Assembly: GCA_023014485.1 (NCBI GenBank)
Contig: JAJOZX010009073.1
Location: 88,501 to 152,500 of the forward strand
Length of the DNA stretch: 64,000 nt
DNA from: Bathynomus jamesi
Taxonomy: Eukaryota > Arthropoda > Malacostraca > Isopoda > Cirolanidae
Direction of reading: 5' to 3'
Shown here: piece by piece, positions 10,106 to 20,284 of the stretch
Position numbering within the stretch: the stretch's first letter is position 1
How the letters are laid out: the number at the start of each line of letters is the position of its first letter
The notes under the pieces: model-generated
What the model was told of the DNA's origin: nothing
What the model saw: only the letters and a program-made list of their open reading frames with translations
Database searches by the model: none
Translations under genes and position numbers: made by a program

Positions 10106-12994
10106 ATGGTTAGATACTGTGATGATCCTTTAAAAAAACATAAGAAAAAGATACACAAGGATATAAGAACCATCAGCCAATCACTTCATGATCAATGTAA
10201 ATGGAAACTACAAAGGAATACCATACTATGTAGCAACTGTAGAAAATTATTGACCCAGAGACCAGAGTTGCTATCAACATCAGAAAGTGATGAATATGAT
10301 CGAAGTATATCAAGTAATGCCAAAGAAGAGGTTTCTCAAATTCTAGAAAGTCTTGCTGTGACTCCAGTGAAGAAGCATAAGTATTTAATGATAGGTACTT
10401 TTTATATTTATAATTTTTTATTTATATTATTTATTTATAATGCATTTACTTTCAAGACAGTTTTTCTGCAACATATTAATTATTATTGTCCATATATATC
10501 AAATGTAGTCAAATATTTATTAATTAAAAAATTTCAGATGGTTTGGGTTCCTCAAGAAAAGATGCAAATGCTCTTCAAACAATAGAAAAAGCACGTCGTT
10601 CTTTAAAACGAAAGCTAGAAACAAGTTTAGAAACTGAGATCCCAAGCCCATCAAAAGCTACAAAGTTGGATCATGAAACTCAAAGGTATGAATTTTAAAA
10701 TGATACGCTATTATTAAGTAGGAATATACCTAACCTAAAACTGAAGCATAAAAACAAAATGTAGGTATTCACCTTTGATAGTAGAAACTAGAAGCACAAC
10801 TCCCTAAAGATTGGAGATCAATGAGGGCCCATTAAATCATTTGGAATACATCTGGTCACAAACTAAAATGATACAGGGTTTTGATAATATTTGGTCACAA
10901 AATAATTTTTGGTTTAATTTGACTCTATCTCAAAGAATGCTCATTTTGTTACGCTTGAAATCAATATTATAATCCAAAAAATTTAATATGCACATGTAAT
11001 GTATTGTTTATAGCTATTATACATTCATGAATTTGTTTCAGGTCAATGATTCATCTCATGAATGAACTGGTGGAAGCTTTCCATTCTACTGACAGTTATG
11101 AGAGGAAACTCAAAATATTGACATTATCTCCATTTACCATATCACAAACTATAAATCTATTTCAGACAACTGAATATTTAGTTAAGAAAAGCAGAAATAT
11201 AAAAAAACAACTTGGAATTATTCCTGAAATTGAACTCATGTCAAAAGGAAAAGTAATAACTAAAGGTACTAAAGATTTTGTTCAGAAATTTTTCGAATCA
11301 GATGAAATTAGTCATTTGTGCCCAGGTACAAAAGAGTGCCTGAGTATCAGAAATGAAAGTGGGTACAAAGAATCTGTGCAGAAAAGACTGGTGTTAATGA
11401 ATCTGAAAGAAACTTTTAGTCTCTATAAAAATAATCCAGATAGTCCCCAAATTGGCTTCTCTAGTTTTGCCAGCCTTTGCCCCAGACATTGTGTTTTAGC
11501 TGGAGCTGCTGGTACCCATTCTGTGTGTGTATGTACATACCACCAGAATGCCAAAATACAATTCTCAGCTTTGGGTATCAAAGGGTTGGAATAAACAACT
11601 CTTATGGAGAAAGCAGTGTGTGATGTCAACAACAGGAATTGCATGATGCAAATATGTAATCTCTGTCCAAAAGAACAAGCTATTAAGAATTTTTTGCTCA
11701 CTTTTCAAAGTGTTAACAATCCTGAATGTGAGGAAATAAAATACAAACAATGGGTTACTATAGATCGATGCAATATGGTTGAAAAACAGAATCTCTAGAT
11801 GATTTTATAAATTCATTAAGCACAAAAACTGTCAAATTGACACATCATCACTTTATAACAAAGAATCAGAGTGCATTTCTAAAAAACTTGAATAATAATT
11901 TAAATAGCCATACAGCTGTAGTTCTTGGTGACTTTTCAGAAAACTACTCATTTGTAGTACAGGATGCAGCCCAAGGTTTTCATTGGGAAAATACCCAATG
12001 CACAGTGCATCCCTTTGTGTTATATTATAAGGAACCAGAAAGTAATGAAACAAAACATTCAAGTTATTGTTTTTTATCTCCAAATATAAAACATAACACA
12101 ACAATGGTTTACACTTTTTAAATACACTCATACCTATTTATTAGAAAATCCCACCTTCATATCAAAAAATTACATTATTTTACTGACAGATGTGCAGGAC
12201 AATATAAAAATCATTTCAACTTTGTTAACATTTGTAAACATGAAGATTTTGGGTTGGAATGTGAGTGGCATTTCTTTGCCACAAGCCATGGTAAGAGCGC
12301 TTGTGATGGGATTGGGGATACAGTGAAAAGATCTGTAGCCAGAGTGAGTATGCAGAGAACATTCGCAAATCAAATATTAACACCAAAAGACATGTTTGAA
12401 TTTTGTTCAAACAATATAAGTGACAGCATAAATTTTTTTTTAATAAATTCTGAAGAAATTGAAGCCATGGAAAAATTTTTAAATGACAGATATAAAAAAA
12501 GTATGCAGCTAACAGGAACACAAAAATTCTACAGATTTGTACCTATTAATGCAAATAACATAAAAGCATTTGAATTTTCTTCTGATGAAGTTGGTGAAGT
12601 GAGGATTATAAGCAAAGCTTTTCTGAGTGAAGATAATATTGAAGTTAATCCGAAAATAGGAGAGTACATAGTTTGTACTTACAATGATCAGAAATGGTTG
12701 GGATTTGTACATTCCTATAATGAGGAATTTGATGACTTTGAGGTTAGCTTTTTGCACCCATCAGGATATAGTGTTTACTATTACTTTCCACAAATCAGAG
12801 ATACATGCCACATATCAAGAGATAAAATTTTAGGTTTATTAAGCACACCAACTTTAAAGCCAGGAACAATGCATATTCAATATGTTTTCCCAGAAAATGA
12901 GTTGAAAAAACTCATGCAATTATTAATTATGAATGAACTTGATGTAATATGTGTGTTCAATTTGTATTTTTGCTGTTTATTTTCATTCATGTAA
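10106..12994 (+). pseudogene. Element A1 transposase, multi-exon, broken
   Basis: Exon 1 (10106 to about 10393, before GTAC) encodes an N-terminal zinc-binding-like region, YCDDPLKKHKKKIHKDIR then LCSNCRKLL. Exon 2 starts after TTTCAG at 10538 and ends near 10686. Exon 3 begins near 11041 after TTTCAG. It holds PGTKECLSIRNE, LAGAAGTHSVCVCTYHQN, the block LGDFSENYSFVVQDAAQGF (near 11925), TDRCAGQYKN (near 12187) and EWHFFATSHGKSACDGIGD. The C-terminal domain (YIVCTYNDQKWLGFVHSYNE, then DFEVSFLHPSGY and YYYFPQIRDTCHI) looks like a small beta-barrel reader, Tudor or chromo type. Damage: stop at 11592-11594, frame change near 11800, another near 12120. The acidic residues of GDFSENY and TDRC are likely catalytic, by inference. 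The superfamily may be Sola; I could not verify this. Confidence 0.75.
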
Positions 12995-13571
12995 ATATAT
13001 CATTTGTAGTTCTCTAGTTTAGTCTACAGGCATAAAAATGTCAAAATTTCACAATGTACATATTTTTTCAATAATTTTTAAAATATCTTGCAACTTGATA
13101 CCCACATTTTTTATTGTTTGTATCTTTTAACAATTAATGGAAGTGTAATATATGAATTTTTTTTTTTATTTCACTCTCTAGGGTGGGTGGGGGTAAAAAA
13201 AATAAAAATAAAAGGGGGGGGGGGAGAATTTTTAGTATTCTTCTACACATTTGAATGTGGTATCATTTTATAGATCTCTTCATGCTGATTCTAAAAATGT
13301 ATAGTTTTATAGGTCTACAACAAAATGTTTGGAAGTTATTACCCATTAAAGTTAGGTGATAAAGTGTGGCCCCATATCTCAAAAACCATGGGTCATAGAA
13401 CTTTTTTATTTGAACCAGTGAAATCAGCACCCGGAAGAACCCCATATGTTAATTTTCATCAAAATCCAAGTCAGAGTGGTGACATGCACTGGGTGATCTC
13501 TCCTGGAATGCCCCTTTTCTTTGCAGAAATTCACAGTACATGCTGTAGCTATGTATGGTACTTAGTAGAAA

Positions 13572-13930
13572 ATGGCAACTAAATGTAAAGACTATACCTA
13601 TCATTGCTGTAACCCATTCAAAACACAAAAAAGTTATTGGGAGTGCTTTGAGATCAATCCCAAATCATGTTATTCAAAATAATGATCCTGTACATGGCTT
13701 AAGTCATTCATCAAAAGTTTGTACAAACTGTTTGAAGAAAATCAATAAAAATGATGAAACAACAGTTATTCAGCAAGAAAGTTCAGGAAATGATACTTGT
13801 ACACCTGAACGTTCATCATAAAAATCTTTATCTAAGTGCATGAATGTTCAAGAAGCATACTTTGAAAGAGAGCAGCTAGACAAGACTCTTGAACAGCTTG
13901 ATGTCACCCCAATAAAATTATTAAGTGTAC
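13572..13930 (+). pseudogene. Element B transposase, first exon
   Basis: Begins at ATG 13572 (MATKCKDYTYHCCNPFK), shifts frame once near 13620, and continues as HKKVIGSALRSIPNHVIQ then KVCTNCLKKINKND. This is the same Cys/His-rich N-terminal region as exon 1 of A1 (YCDDPLKKHKKK and LCSNCRKLL). It ends with TLEQLDVTPIKLL, matching LESLAVTPVKKHK at the end of A1 exon 1. One in-frame stop occurs after ERSS (13819-13821). The next exon is 16.7 kb away at 30661 because of inserted elements. It is the strongest evidence that the DNA in between is a stuffed intron. Confidence 0.68.
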
Positions 13931-13978
13931 ATTCTATACTTTTATAATTCCATTGTTCTATACTATATATATATACAC

Positions 13979-14523
13979 CAGGTGTCTGAGAATTATCTGT
14001 ACAATTTTTGGCTGTTATTAAAAGTCAACCATGAAGTGTAGAAATTCCAGTGTTGTCCCATTTTACAGAGAAACTCATTAAGTTTTTTCTTTTTTGTATG
14101 CGGGTGACAGACATTAATGATTTAAAAGCAAGAATCACAGCTGCTATTGAGCGAATTGATGTGGATATGCTGCAGCTACATGGCAACATTTGGATTATCG
14201 ATTGGATGTTTTGCGAATCACTGATGGTGCACATATCGAATGTTTGTAACAACGTTACTTTAATAAAAGAAACTTTTGAAAATACAGATTCCAAATAATC
14301 TTGTTTAAGAATTTTACGTGTGTTATCAAGAATTTTATTAAAAGATGAAATTGTACAGATAATTTTCAGACACACTGGAATTTCTAAAAAACTTGTCAAA
14401 ACTTGGTATCAGAAAAAACTTAATGAGATTCTCTGTAAAATGGGACAACACTGGAATTTCTACACTTCATGGTTGACTTTTAATAACAGCCAAAACTTGT
14501 ACAGATAATTCTCGGACACCCTG
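13979..14523. mobile_element. Mariner-derived foldback element
   Basis: Ends are CAGGTGTCTGAGAATTATCT and the complement of CAGGGTGTCCGAGAATTATC, with arms of about 115 bp (13979-14094 and 14408-14523) that match almost throughout. Inside, 14100-14250 is a shifted mariner C-terminus: DLKARITAAIERIDVDMLQ, then, in another frame, DYRLDVLRITDGAHIEC. It sits in TA repeats in the intron of B, as mariners do. Non-autonomous. Confidence 0.75.
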
Positions 14524-14532
14524 TATATATAG

Positions 14533-14588
14533 CAGGTGGGCCAGAAAACTATTACCCAAATTTTGAAAAAATATTGTGGCTCACCCTG
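14533..14588. repeat. 56-bp mini-element with mariner-type ends
   Basis: CAGGTGGGCCAGAAAACTAT at one end and GTGGCTCACCCTG at the other, flanked by TATATA. A similar end (GGCCCACCCTG followed by TA) is at 28979-29020, so a larger parent family existed. Too small to code for anything. Confidence 0.5.
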
Positions 14589-14866
14589 TATATTGATCTT
14601 ATTGCTGAGGCTGTATGTTGTACCCATACTTTTACTCTTCCAAACGCTAGCTTTGAATCTAGATTCAACATCCCAGGAGTAAAGGTACAGGCTCACAACT
14701 GGAGGGATGTATCAGAATATGGTGCTCAATTGAAAGGCAAAGTCAGCAACTGATACTTTCATGTAGCTGATGAGAAAGCTTTTAACAGTGGCTGTATCCT
14801 CTAGTGTGGGACACATCAATGTGAAGAAGAGGCAATGTCAAACCGAAACATCAATACACTGGTGGC

Positions 14867-17800
14867 TAGGGTGCATTAAACGCCCCATGATTTTCAAAAA
14901 GTTGTTGGATTTTAATGTCTATTCCCTCAAATGTTACACTTGTTGGTAGAAGTATGTATGCAAAAAATAAATCAAATCGGAGGTGGTCCTGGGTGGCCAC
15001 CGGCCACTTTTATATATTTAGTAGTGATGCACCGAATATTTGGCAAATATTCGGTATTACTTATAATACTAATATACAAATATTCGGTATTACTATACTT
15101 ACATTGATTGAAAGTTGAAAATGTATAAAACACAACGCCAATGTCACTACTCCAACTTTGCTCGTTTCCGCAAATTTGGCCTCGCTTTGCGGTCACATTC
15201 AACCACTTGAAGAAGATTTTGGAAGTGGTCTTCTCCTCTTGCAGCTGAGACAAAATCAGTTGTGAGCTTTACTGCTCTCTCCGCAGGGTCATTCACAACA
15301 TTTAACCCATCCACAATGGACTTGGCTGCCTTGAAGTGGTCATTGTTCTGCCAATTGTCAACATCCTCTGTTAGGAAGGTCATATCCAGGTGAAGAAGGT
15401 TCACTGTAAACCACGAGTCCTCGTTCACAAGATCAGCCAGGGTTGTCGCTTCTGTAATTTTTGGAAATGACGGTTTGCCATATCCAGAACCGTAGCGGTG
15501 TTTTGGAGTGCTTGGCATTTCATCTGGTTGTATGGCCAGTAACACATCTGCAAGGGCACGACGCTCCTTTTGAGGTACTGCATTGCTGAACAGTGCCAAA
15601 ACAACCAGTTCTGGGGTTAAATACCACAAATGTCTATCAAAGGCTTTCACAGCGCTGACTGAAATGATTGAGTTGACAGCTTTATAGTTGAGCAGAGTCT
15701 TGTATAAGCACAAATCAAACCATGGGGCATTTGAAGCAGACTGACATATGAGCCACCAATCACAATAAATATAAACAACAAAAATAACAAACTCCTTCAG
15801 TTTTTCCTGTTGATGTTGTGTTGTTACAGTTCCTCGAGGTAGTACAGAAATTTGCTCTTCAAGTAGGCATATTTTGATGGAATAAAGAATCTTTGACATC
15901 CACCTTGCTTTATGCATGGCCCCAGGTCTGTGGAGTGTTCCTTGTTTTGTGACATCATCATCGAGGACTACCTGGCAGAGTTGTGCCATTTCCTTGTAGT
16001 CTTCCCTACAGTATGAAGCGCTTGTGCGGATTGTGCTTAAAACCTTGTTTTTGCAGGATAAAAGCAGTTGTTGTGCATCGTCATTGTACATTGAAATGTC
16101 AATTTTGGTTAAACTTTCATCCTTTGCATGCGATATGCATTCCCAATTCTTCTGGAATCTTTGGAACAAAGATGCTTCTGGAGACTTTGATGTCTCAATT
16201 TTGAGAGCGTCAAACACATGATCCAGGATTACCTCTCCAACATGATGGCGACATGTACACCACAGAAGAGCACGGTCCAGTTTTGATTGAATGGTAACAC
16301 AGGCAGCTGTAACGTGTCCAGTGTTTGATGCTGTTGTGTCAAAACATAAGTTGACAACTGACTGTTTGCACTTCCATGAATGTAGAAACGTGTAAGTGTG
16401 CTCGGCAATGATGTCACCTGATGACATATCACTTCCACGAGGATATCTAGCCACTCCCAGTAGCTTTACATCAGTGGCATTCCCAACCAACACTGGCAAT
16501 CTTTCTTCCTTGCCATTCTTGTTTGTGAGCGTATGCATCTGCTTGCCATCCCAGTGAAGTGTTGCAGCTGTTGGGGCGATCCAATTTTCTCGAATATCTT
16601 TGGCGATAGCACTTGTTATTGATCGTCGAGCCTTATCAGCAGTTGAATACGACTTGGCCACACGACGTGGATCACCTCCTGCCTCTTGAATTACAGCTTC
16701 GGTGAGCACAGCCTGTTGAACAGGAGTTATGTTTAGTCGAGTAGCAACAGACACGACTGAAGGCCTTTTCAGAATATCATGAGGAATAAAGGCAGACGTA
16801 CCTGCATATGTTGATCTGTGGTGACTACGCTTCCTTTGAAGCTCTGGAATCGCCTCTTCTTCAGTTTCTTCCAAGCTATCTGCAGAGGCACTATCATCAG
16901 AGCATACAGAACTTTTCATCTCTTGTACACTGGATGATTCATGACGTTCTCGTCTTGAAGCTTCCGCTAAGATGCGTTTTTCTTTTCTACGATCTTTATC
17001 AGCTTTCTTCTTGTCAACACTACCAAATGAGGCTACTCTGTCAGATTTCATTGACTCTAAACATGCTCTATCTTCCTCATTCTTAATGTTTGTCATTGCA
17101 TCTTTTGTCCATACACCAAAGGTCTTATCAAGACGTTCATTCATGGATTGCAACTTAGCCAAAGTGTTTGGAGATTCTCTGCGAGAAACAGGTATTTGAC
17201 GCAATTTGTTATTGTCATTAAGAAGGTCAAGTATTAGTTTGCAGCATTGATGGTCTGAAAGCGTAGGAATATTTGCTTTAGTGTAGAATGTTTTCAGCTG
17301 GATAAGGACTATGCTGGCAGATTTCCATTTGAGTGGCTGTGTTTGTTTGCCTTCACATATTTCTTTCTGGATGTGCCACATCACGCATCGAAGAACCTGC
17401 CGGCAAGTTGGGAGGCGGACTCCTGTCAATGTACCATCTCCTTCTGTAAGAGCATTGCCAAGACCAAAAATGGCACTTGCTAATCTGGTCTTCTTAGCTT
17501 CCATTGTTACAGCTTCCATTGTTTCTGAAAGACAATAAAAGATATTATTAGACTATAAGTGAAGTTTCGTTTATGGTACATGTTTTATGTAAATCACCCC
17601 TTTAGGGTGCATCAAACGCCCTTAGGTTCTTGGATTTTAATGTCTATTCTCTCAAATGTTATGTAAATCACCCCTTAGCAACTCTATATTAAAAGAAACA
17701 ATGTAAGTAGTCAACTGGTTGGTAAATAAAAAAAATAGATATTTTTACATAGCGCAGCCCCCGAAAATTGCCGCGAAAATATAAAAGTGACCGGTGGCCA

Positions 17801-17916
17801 CCCAGGACCACCTCCGATTTAATTAATGTTTGGCATACACACTTCTAGCAACAAGTGTAACATTTGAGAGAATAGACATTAAAATCCAAGAACCTAAGGG
17901 CGTTTGATGCACCCTA
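14867..17916 (-). mobile_element. Element D: hAT-like transposon with 8-bp target duplication
   Basis: CTGGTGGC at 14859-14866 is repeated at 17917-17924. Ends are TAGGGTGCATTAAACGCCC and the complement GGGCGTTTGATGCACCCTA. Inverted repeats extend about 140 bp inward and include GTAACATTTGAG- and GGTGGCCACCCAGGACCACC-type blocks. A partial second copy of the right end lies at 17604-17680. Near 15025-15095 are repeats of GAATATTCGG or CGAATATTTG, perhaps a remnant of another hAT-type MITE. The single gene on the minus strand is intact. Length 3050 bp. Confidence 0.9.
15147..17519 (-). CDS. hAT-like DDE transposase of element D, intact 790 residues
   Basis: The only large uninterrupted frame in the window. 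Expected role: cutting and inserting element D with 8-bp duplications, in the nucleus. Residues 1-140 are helical and match the N-terminal frame of element E (PLKWKSASIVLIQLKTF region). Residues 160-235 are charged and Ser/Glu-rich, probably a linker with nuclear import signals. The catalytic core shows LHWDGK (321-326), FDTTASNTG (393-401) and LLWCTCRHH (418-426), which correspond in order to the two Asp motifs and the CxxH motif of hAT transposases. RPGAMHKARWM (531-541), HLWYLTPELVVLALF (630-644) and VVNDPAERAVKL (741-752, Glu 747 a candidate third catalytic residue) follow. The ATG at 17517-17519 is preceded within 6 bases by TTGTCTTTCAG, so a 5' exon may be spliced on. I cannot name the subfamily. 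Confidence 0.8.
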   Translation of the reverse strand: MEAVTMEAKKTRLASAIFGLGNALTEGDGTLTGVRLPTCRQVLRCVMWHIQKEICEGKQTQPLKWKSASIVLIQLKTFYTKANIPTLSDHQCCKLILDLLNDNNKLRQIPVSRRESPNTLAKLQSMNERLDKTFGVWTKDAMTNIKNEEDRACLESMKSDRVASFGSVDKKKADKDRRKEKRILAEASRRERHESSSVQEMKSSVCSDDSASADSLEETEEEAIPELQRKRSHHRSTYAGTSAFIPHDILKRPSVVSVATRLNITPVQQAVLTEAVIQEAGGDPRRVAKSYSTADKARRSITSAIAKDIRENWIAPTAATLHWDGKQMHTLTNKNGKEERLPVLVGNATDVKLLGVARYPRGSDMSSGDIIAEHTYTFLHSWKCKQSVVNLCFDTTASNTGHVTAACVTIQSKLDRALLWCTCRHHVGEVILDHVFDALKIETSKSPEASLFQRFQKNWECISHAKDESLTKIDISMYNDDAQQLLLSCKNKVLSTIRTSASYCREDYKEMAQLCQVVLDDDVTKQGTLHRPGAMHKARWMSKILYSIKICLLEEQISVLPRGTVTTQHQQEKLKEFVIFVVYIYCDWWLICQSASNAPWFDLCLYKTLLNYKAVNSIISVSAVKAFDRHLWYLTPELVVLALFSNAVPQKERRALADVLLAIQPDEMPSTPKHRYGSGYGKPSFPKITEATTLADLVNEDSWFTVNLLHLDMTFLTEDVDNWQNNDHFKAAKSIVDGLNVVNDPAERAVKLTTDFVSAARGEDHFQNLLQVVECDRKARPNLRKRAKLE

Positions 17917-18144
17917 CTGGTGGCCAAACTTCCTCAAATCTCTGTGCAGCAGGCCATCTACAGTTGGCCAGAATGGCAGTCGATGGCCTGTTGTGTGGCA
18001 CAGTCAGAGTGCCAATCAGCTCCTGGGGGCAGACCTATGACAGCGTGCTATTTTTTCATTTATGGGGAGCAATTGTGTGCTCCCTGGACTACTCTTACTC
18101 TCCAGCAACATTAAGACTAATCCAGGCCCCACTACAACTTACAC

Positions 18145-18966
18145 ATGTCACCATACACAAAGACAGACACAAAAAGACTGAGACACATACAGAAGCATAA
18201 TATTAACATATTACAGTACAACACAAATGGCCTGACAAACAAAATCCTTCAGCTTAGGAAATTCGTACACAAACAAAACATTCATGTAGTACTTATACAA
18301 GAAACAAAACTAAAACACACACACAAAACACCCACCATCGCTGACTTCAAGGCAATCCATCAAGATCGTACTGGGGGTCACAGGGGTCGACTCATCACTT
18401 ACATACGTAAAAGCATTAGCTACACTGATGCCACCCAAAACATTACAAGCACAATCCAAGCAGGTAACACAATAGAAATACAGGCAGTTAACATTAAAAC
18501 ACACACAAAACACACCACCACACTAATCAACATTTATATCCTACCAGATAGTTCACCTCGGGTGCCAGCCAATTACAATCCACAGTTACACAATCTAGCC
18601 TCTCTCACTAATGTAATCTTAGGAGGAAACTTCAATGCTAAAGACACTAGTTGGTACCTGCACAACAAAAACACCACCAGAGGCGCCAACAAAGCCACAC
18701 AACTAAACAGCCTCTTCATTTTTAACAACACAGAACATACACATACACATACACACACCACACACACACACACACCACATCAAGCAGGATATTCAAACTC
18801 CTCCCCAGACATAATGTTCTGTTCCACCTCAGTAGCAATACACACACACTGGAGAACAGAAAAACAACTGTCATCAGACCACCTGCCCATCATCATTACA
18901 ACACATTCTACACTCTGCCCCAACAGCCTTAGGCACACTTACAGAAATTACAAGAAAGCTGATTAG
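18145..18966 (+). pseudogene. LINE R1 APE-type endonuclease domain
   Basis: Frame of 273 residues ending at a stop in 18964-18966. Endonuclease/exonuclease/phosphatase motifs appear in order: ILQYNTNGL, VVLIQETKL, LITYIRKSISY, then ILGGNFNAKDTSW, SSPDIMFCS and SSDHLPIIIT. The active-site GDFN is changed to GNFN here, while R2 keeps GGDF. It would nick target DNA to prime reverse transcription. A CA-rich stretch encodes a Thr-His run (18735-18778). Just upstream, in another frame (about 18105-18130), is SSNIKTNPGP, reminiscent of the NPGP motif often found near the start of such ORFs. Confidence 0.8.
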
Positions 18967-19486
18967 GAACAATTCAAAATACAGACTGAGGAACAATTCA
19001 CCATATTAAACAGCACACCCATCATAAAAATCAATACAACACACTAAGACATTTAATCAGATCATCAATAATGCAAACAAATACAACCCAAATTACACTA
19101 GAGAAATAGCCCACCTCATAAGGCAATGTAACAACCTCAAACATAACACACAAACACCACACACAGAAGCCATAAAACAACAGATACAACAGCTCAACAC
19201 AGAAATAAACAAACTTAAAGAAAACCAAACAAACATTTAGGGAATTCATAACAACACTAAACCACTCCACAGATACATCCAGGCTATACAAGACTATAAA
19301 CAGCATTATCCACTCTAACAGTGGCATTCACACCTCACACACAGCTATCTGTTGCAGCCAAAATAATATCCCAACATATACACAACAACCTAACATTCTA
19401 GTTAATCACTATGCAAAGATAAGTCACTTAAACAGAGACCACAACCAGAAACACGCAGACAGACAAACAGCCAGACACAAGAAAAC

Positions 19487-20284
19487 CTACAGACTGGATA
19501 TGACCATTACACCCTTCAATACAGACCAGACCACCAAGATCATCAAAAACATTAAGAATTCAAAGGCTACTGGACCAGACAACATATCTAACATACACCT
19601 TAAACACTTGGGCTCACAGGGAATACTAGATCTCACAAACATCAGCACATATTCATAACAACACTGTATTATTCCTGACATATGGAAACAAGGTAAAATT
19701 ATTACACTACTCAACAAACAAAAATCCAACAGAACCAGCTTCCTATAGACCCATTACTTTACTATGCACACCTTCCAAAGTAACAGAAAGACTAATCTTA
19801 CAAATCACCAACCCACACATACCACTATCACCTACTCAACATGGATTCAGACCTCACCACTCAACTACAACATTACTTACTAACCTCACGCAGCACATCA
19901 TGGATGGCATCAACTCCAGACAACCAGCTCAAGGTACACTGTTAGCAACAATAGACATTAGTAAAGCATTTGATGCTATCCCATGTTTCCCTCTCATAAA
20001 CAAAATACTCAACACAAACATGGACAATAAAGCCAAAAGGTGGCGAAGCAACTATCTTCCAGGAAGATACAAGTCACATTTAATGGTGTCATCCAAAAAC
20101 AAACTTTTTCCAAACAGGGTCCCTCAAGGCTGTGTTCTCTCACCAACACTGTTCAACTTATAATGCATAACATTCCAACACCCATAGATAACAAGCTTAC
20201 CTTATCATCATATGCAGATGACATCACTCTAACATCCACCCACAACAACATCGACACTGCTACAAATAACCTACAAACATACTA
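19487..20284 (+). pseudogene. LINE R1 reverse transcriptase domain, frameshifted and 3'-truncated
   Basis: Recognisable RT blocks lie in more than one frame: KNSKATGPDNISNIHLKHL (about 19555), then in 19900-20163 ATIDISKAFDAIP and RVPQGCVLSPTLFNL, and in 20040-20285 the catalytic SSYADDITL. A TAA at 20161-20163 and several shifts break the frame. The sequence ends at 20284 exactly where R2 continues into the thumb region, so R1 was cut by a later event. Clade is Jockey- or CR1-like by motif style; this is not certain. Confidence 0.8.

Larger units (their letters stand above)
7292..13514 (+). mobile_element. Element A1: Sola-like DNA transposon with 0.5-kb inverted repeats
   Basis: Ends are GGGGCATTCCAGGACAAATC (7292 onward) and ...GATCTCTCCTGGAATGCCCC (to 13514). 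Flanks are TTTT on both sides, fitting a 4-bp duplication. Inverted repeats extend about 525-535 bp (left 7292-9964 without the piggyBac; right about 12992-13514) and share blocks such as GGAAGTTTAAT and TAGTTCTCTA-type sequence. Without the piggyBac it is about 4.1 kb. It encodes a multi-exon transposase on the plus strand (10106-12994). A second copy, A2, is at 55944-60682. Confidence 0.85.
14590..20284 (+). mobile_element. LINE R1 (Jockey/CR1-like non-LTR retrotransposon), split by element D
   Basis: The left part is 14590-14866 and the right part 17917-20284, with element D between them and CTGGTGGC repeated at the junctions. It is A- and C-rich on the coding strand, unlike its surroundings. 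It carries an endonuclease frame (18145-18966) and reverse-transcriptase blocks (19487-20284). Its relative R2 lies on the opposite strand (21480-28955). R1 stops abruptly inside the RT domain at 20284. The exact 5' start is not visible. Left part 14590-14866 may be an ORF1 remnant; I do not recognise it. Confidence 0.75.

Noticed and set aside
16808..17538. Plus-strand frames opposite the element D transposase (16808-17086, 16972-17199, 17311-17538)
   Set aside because: Antisense shadows of the intact 790-residue frame with no family motifs.
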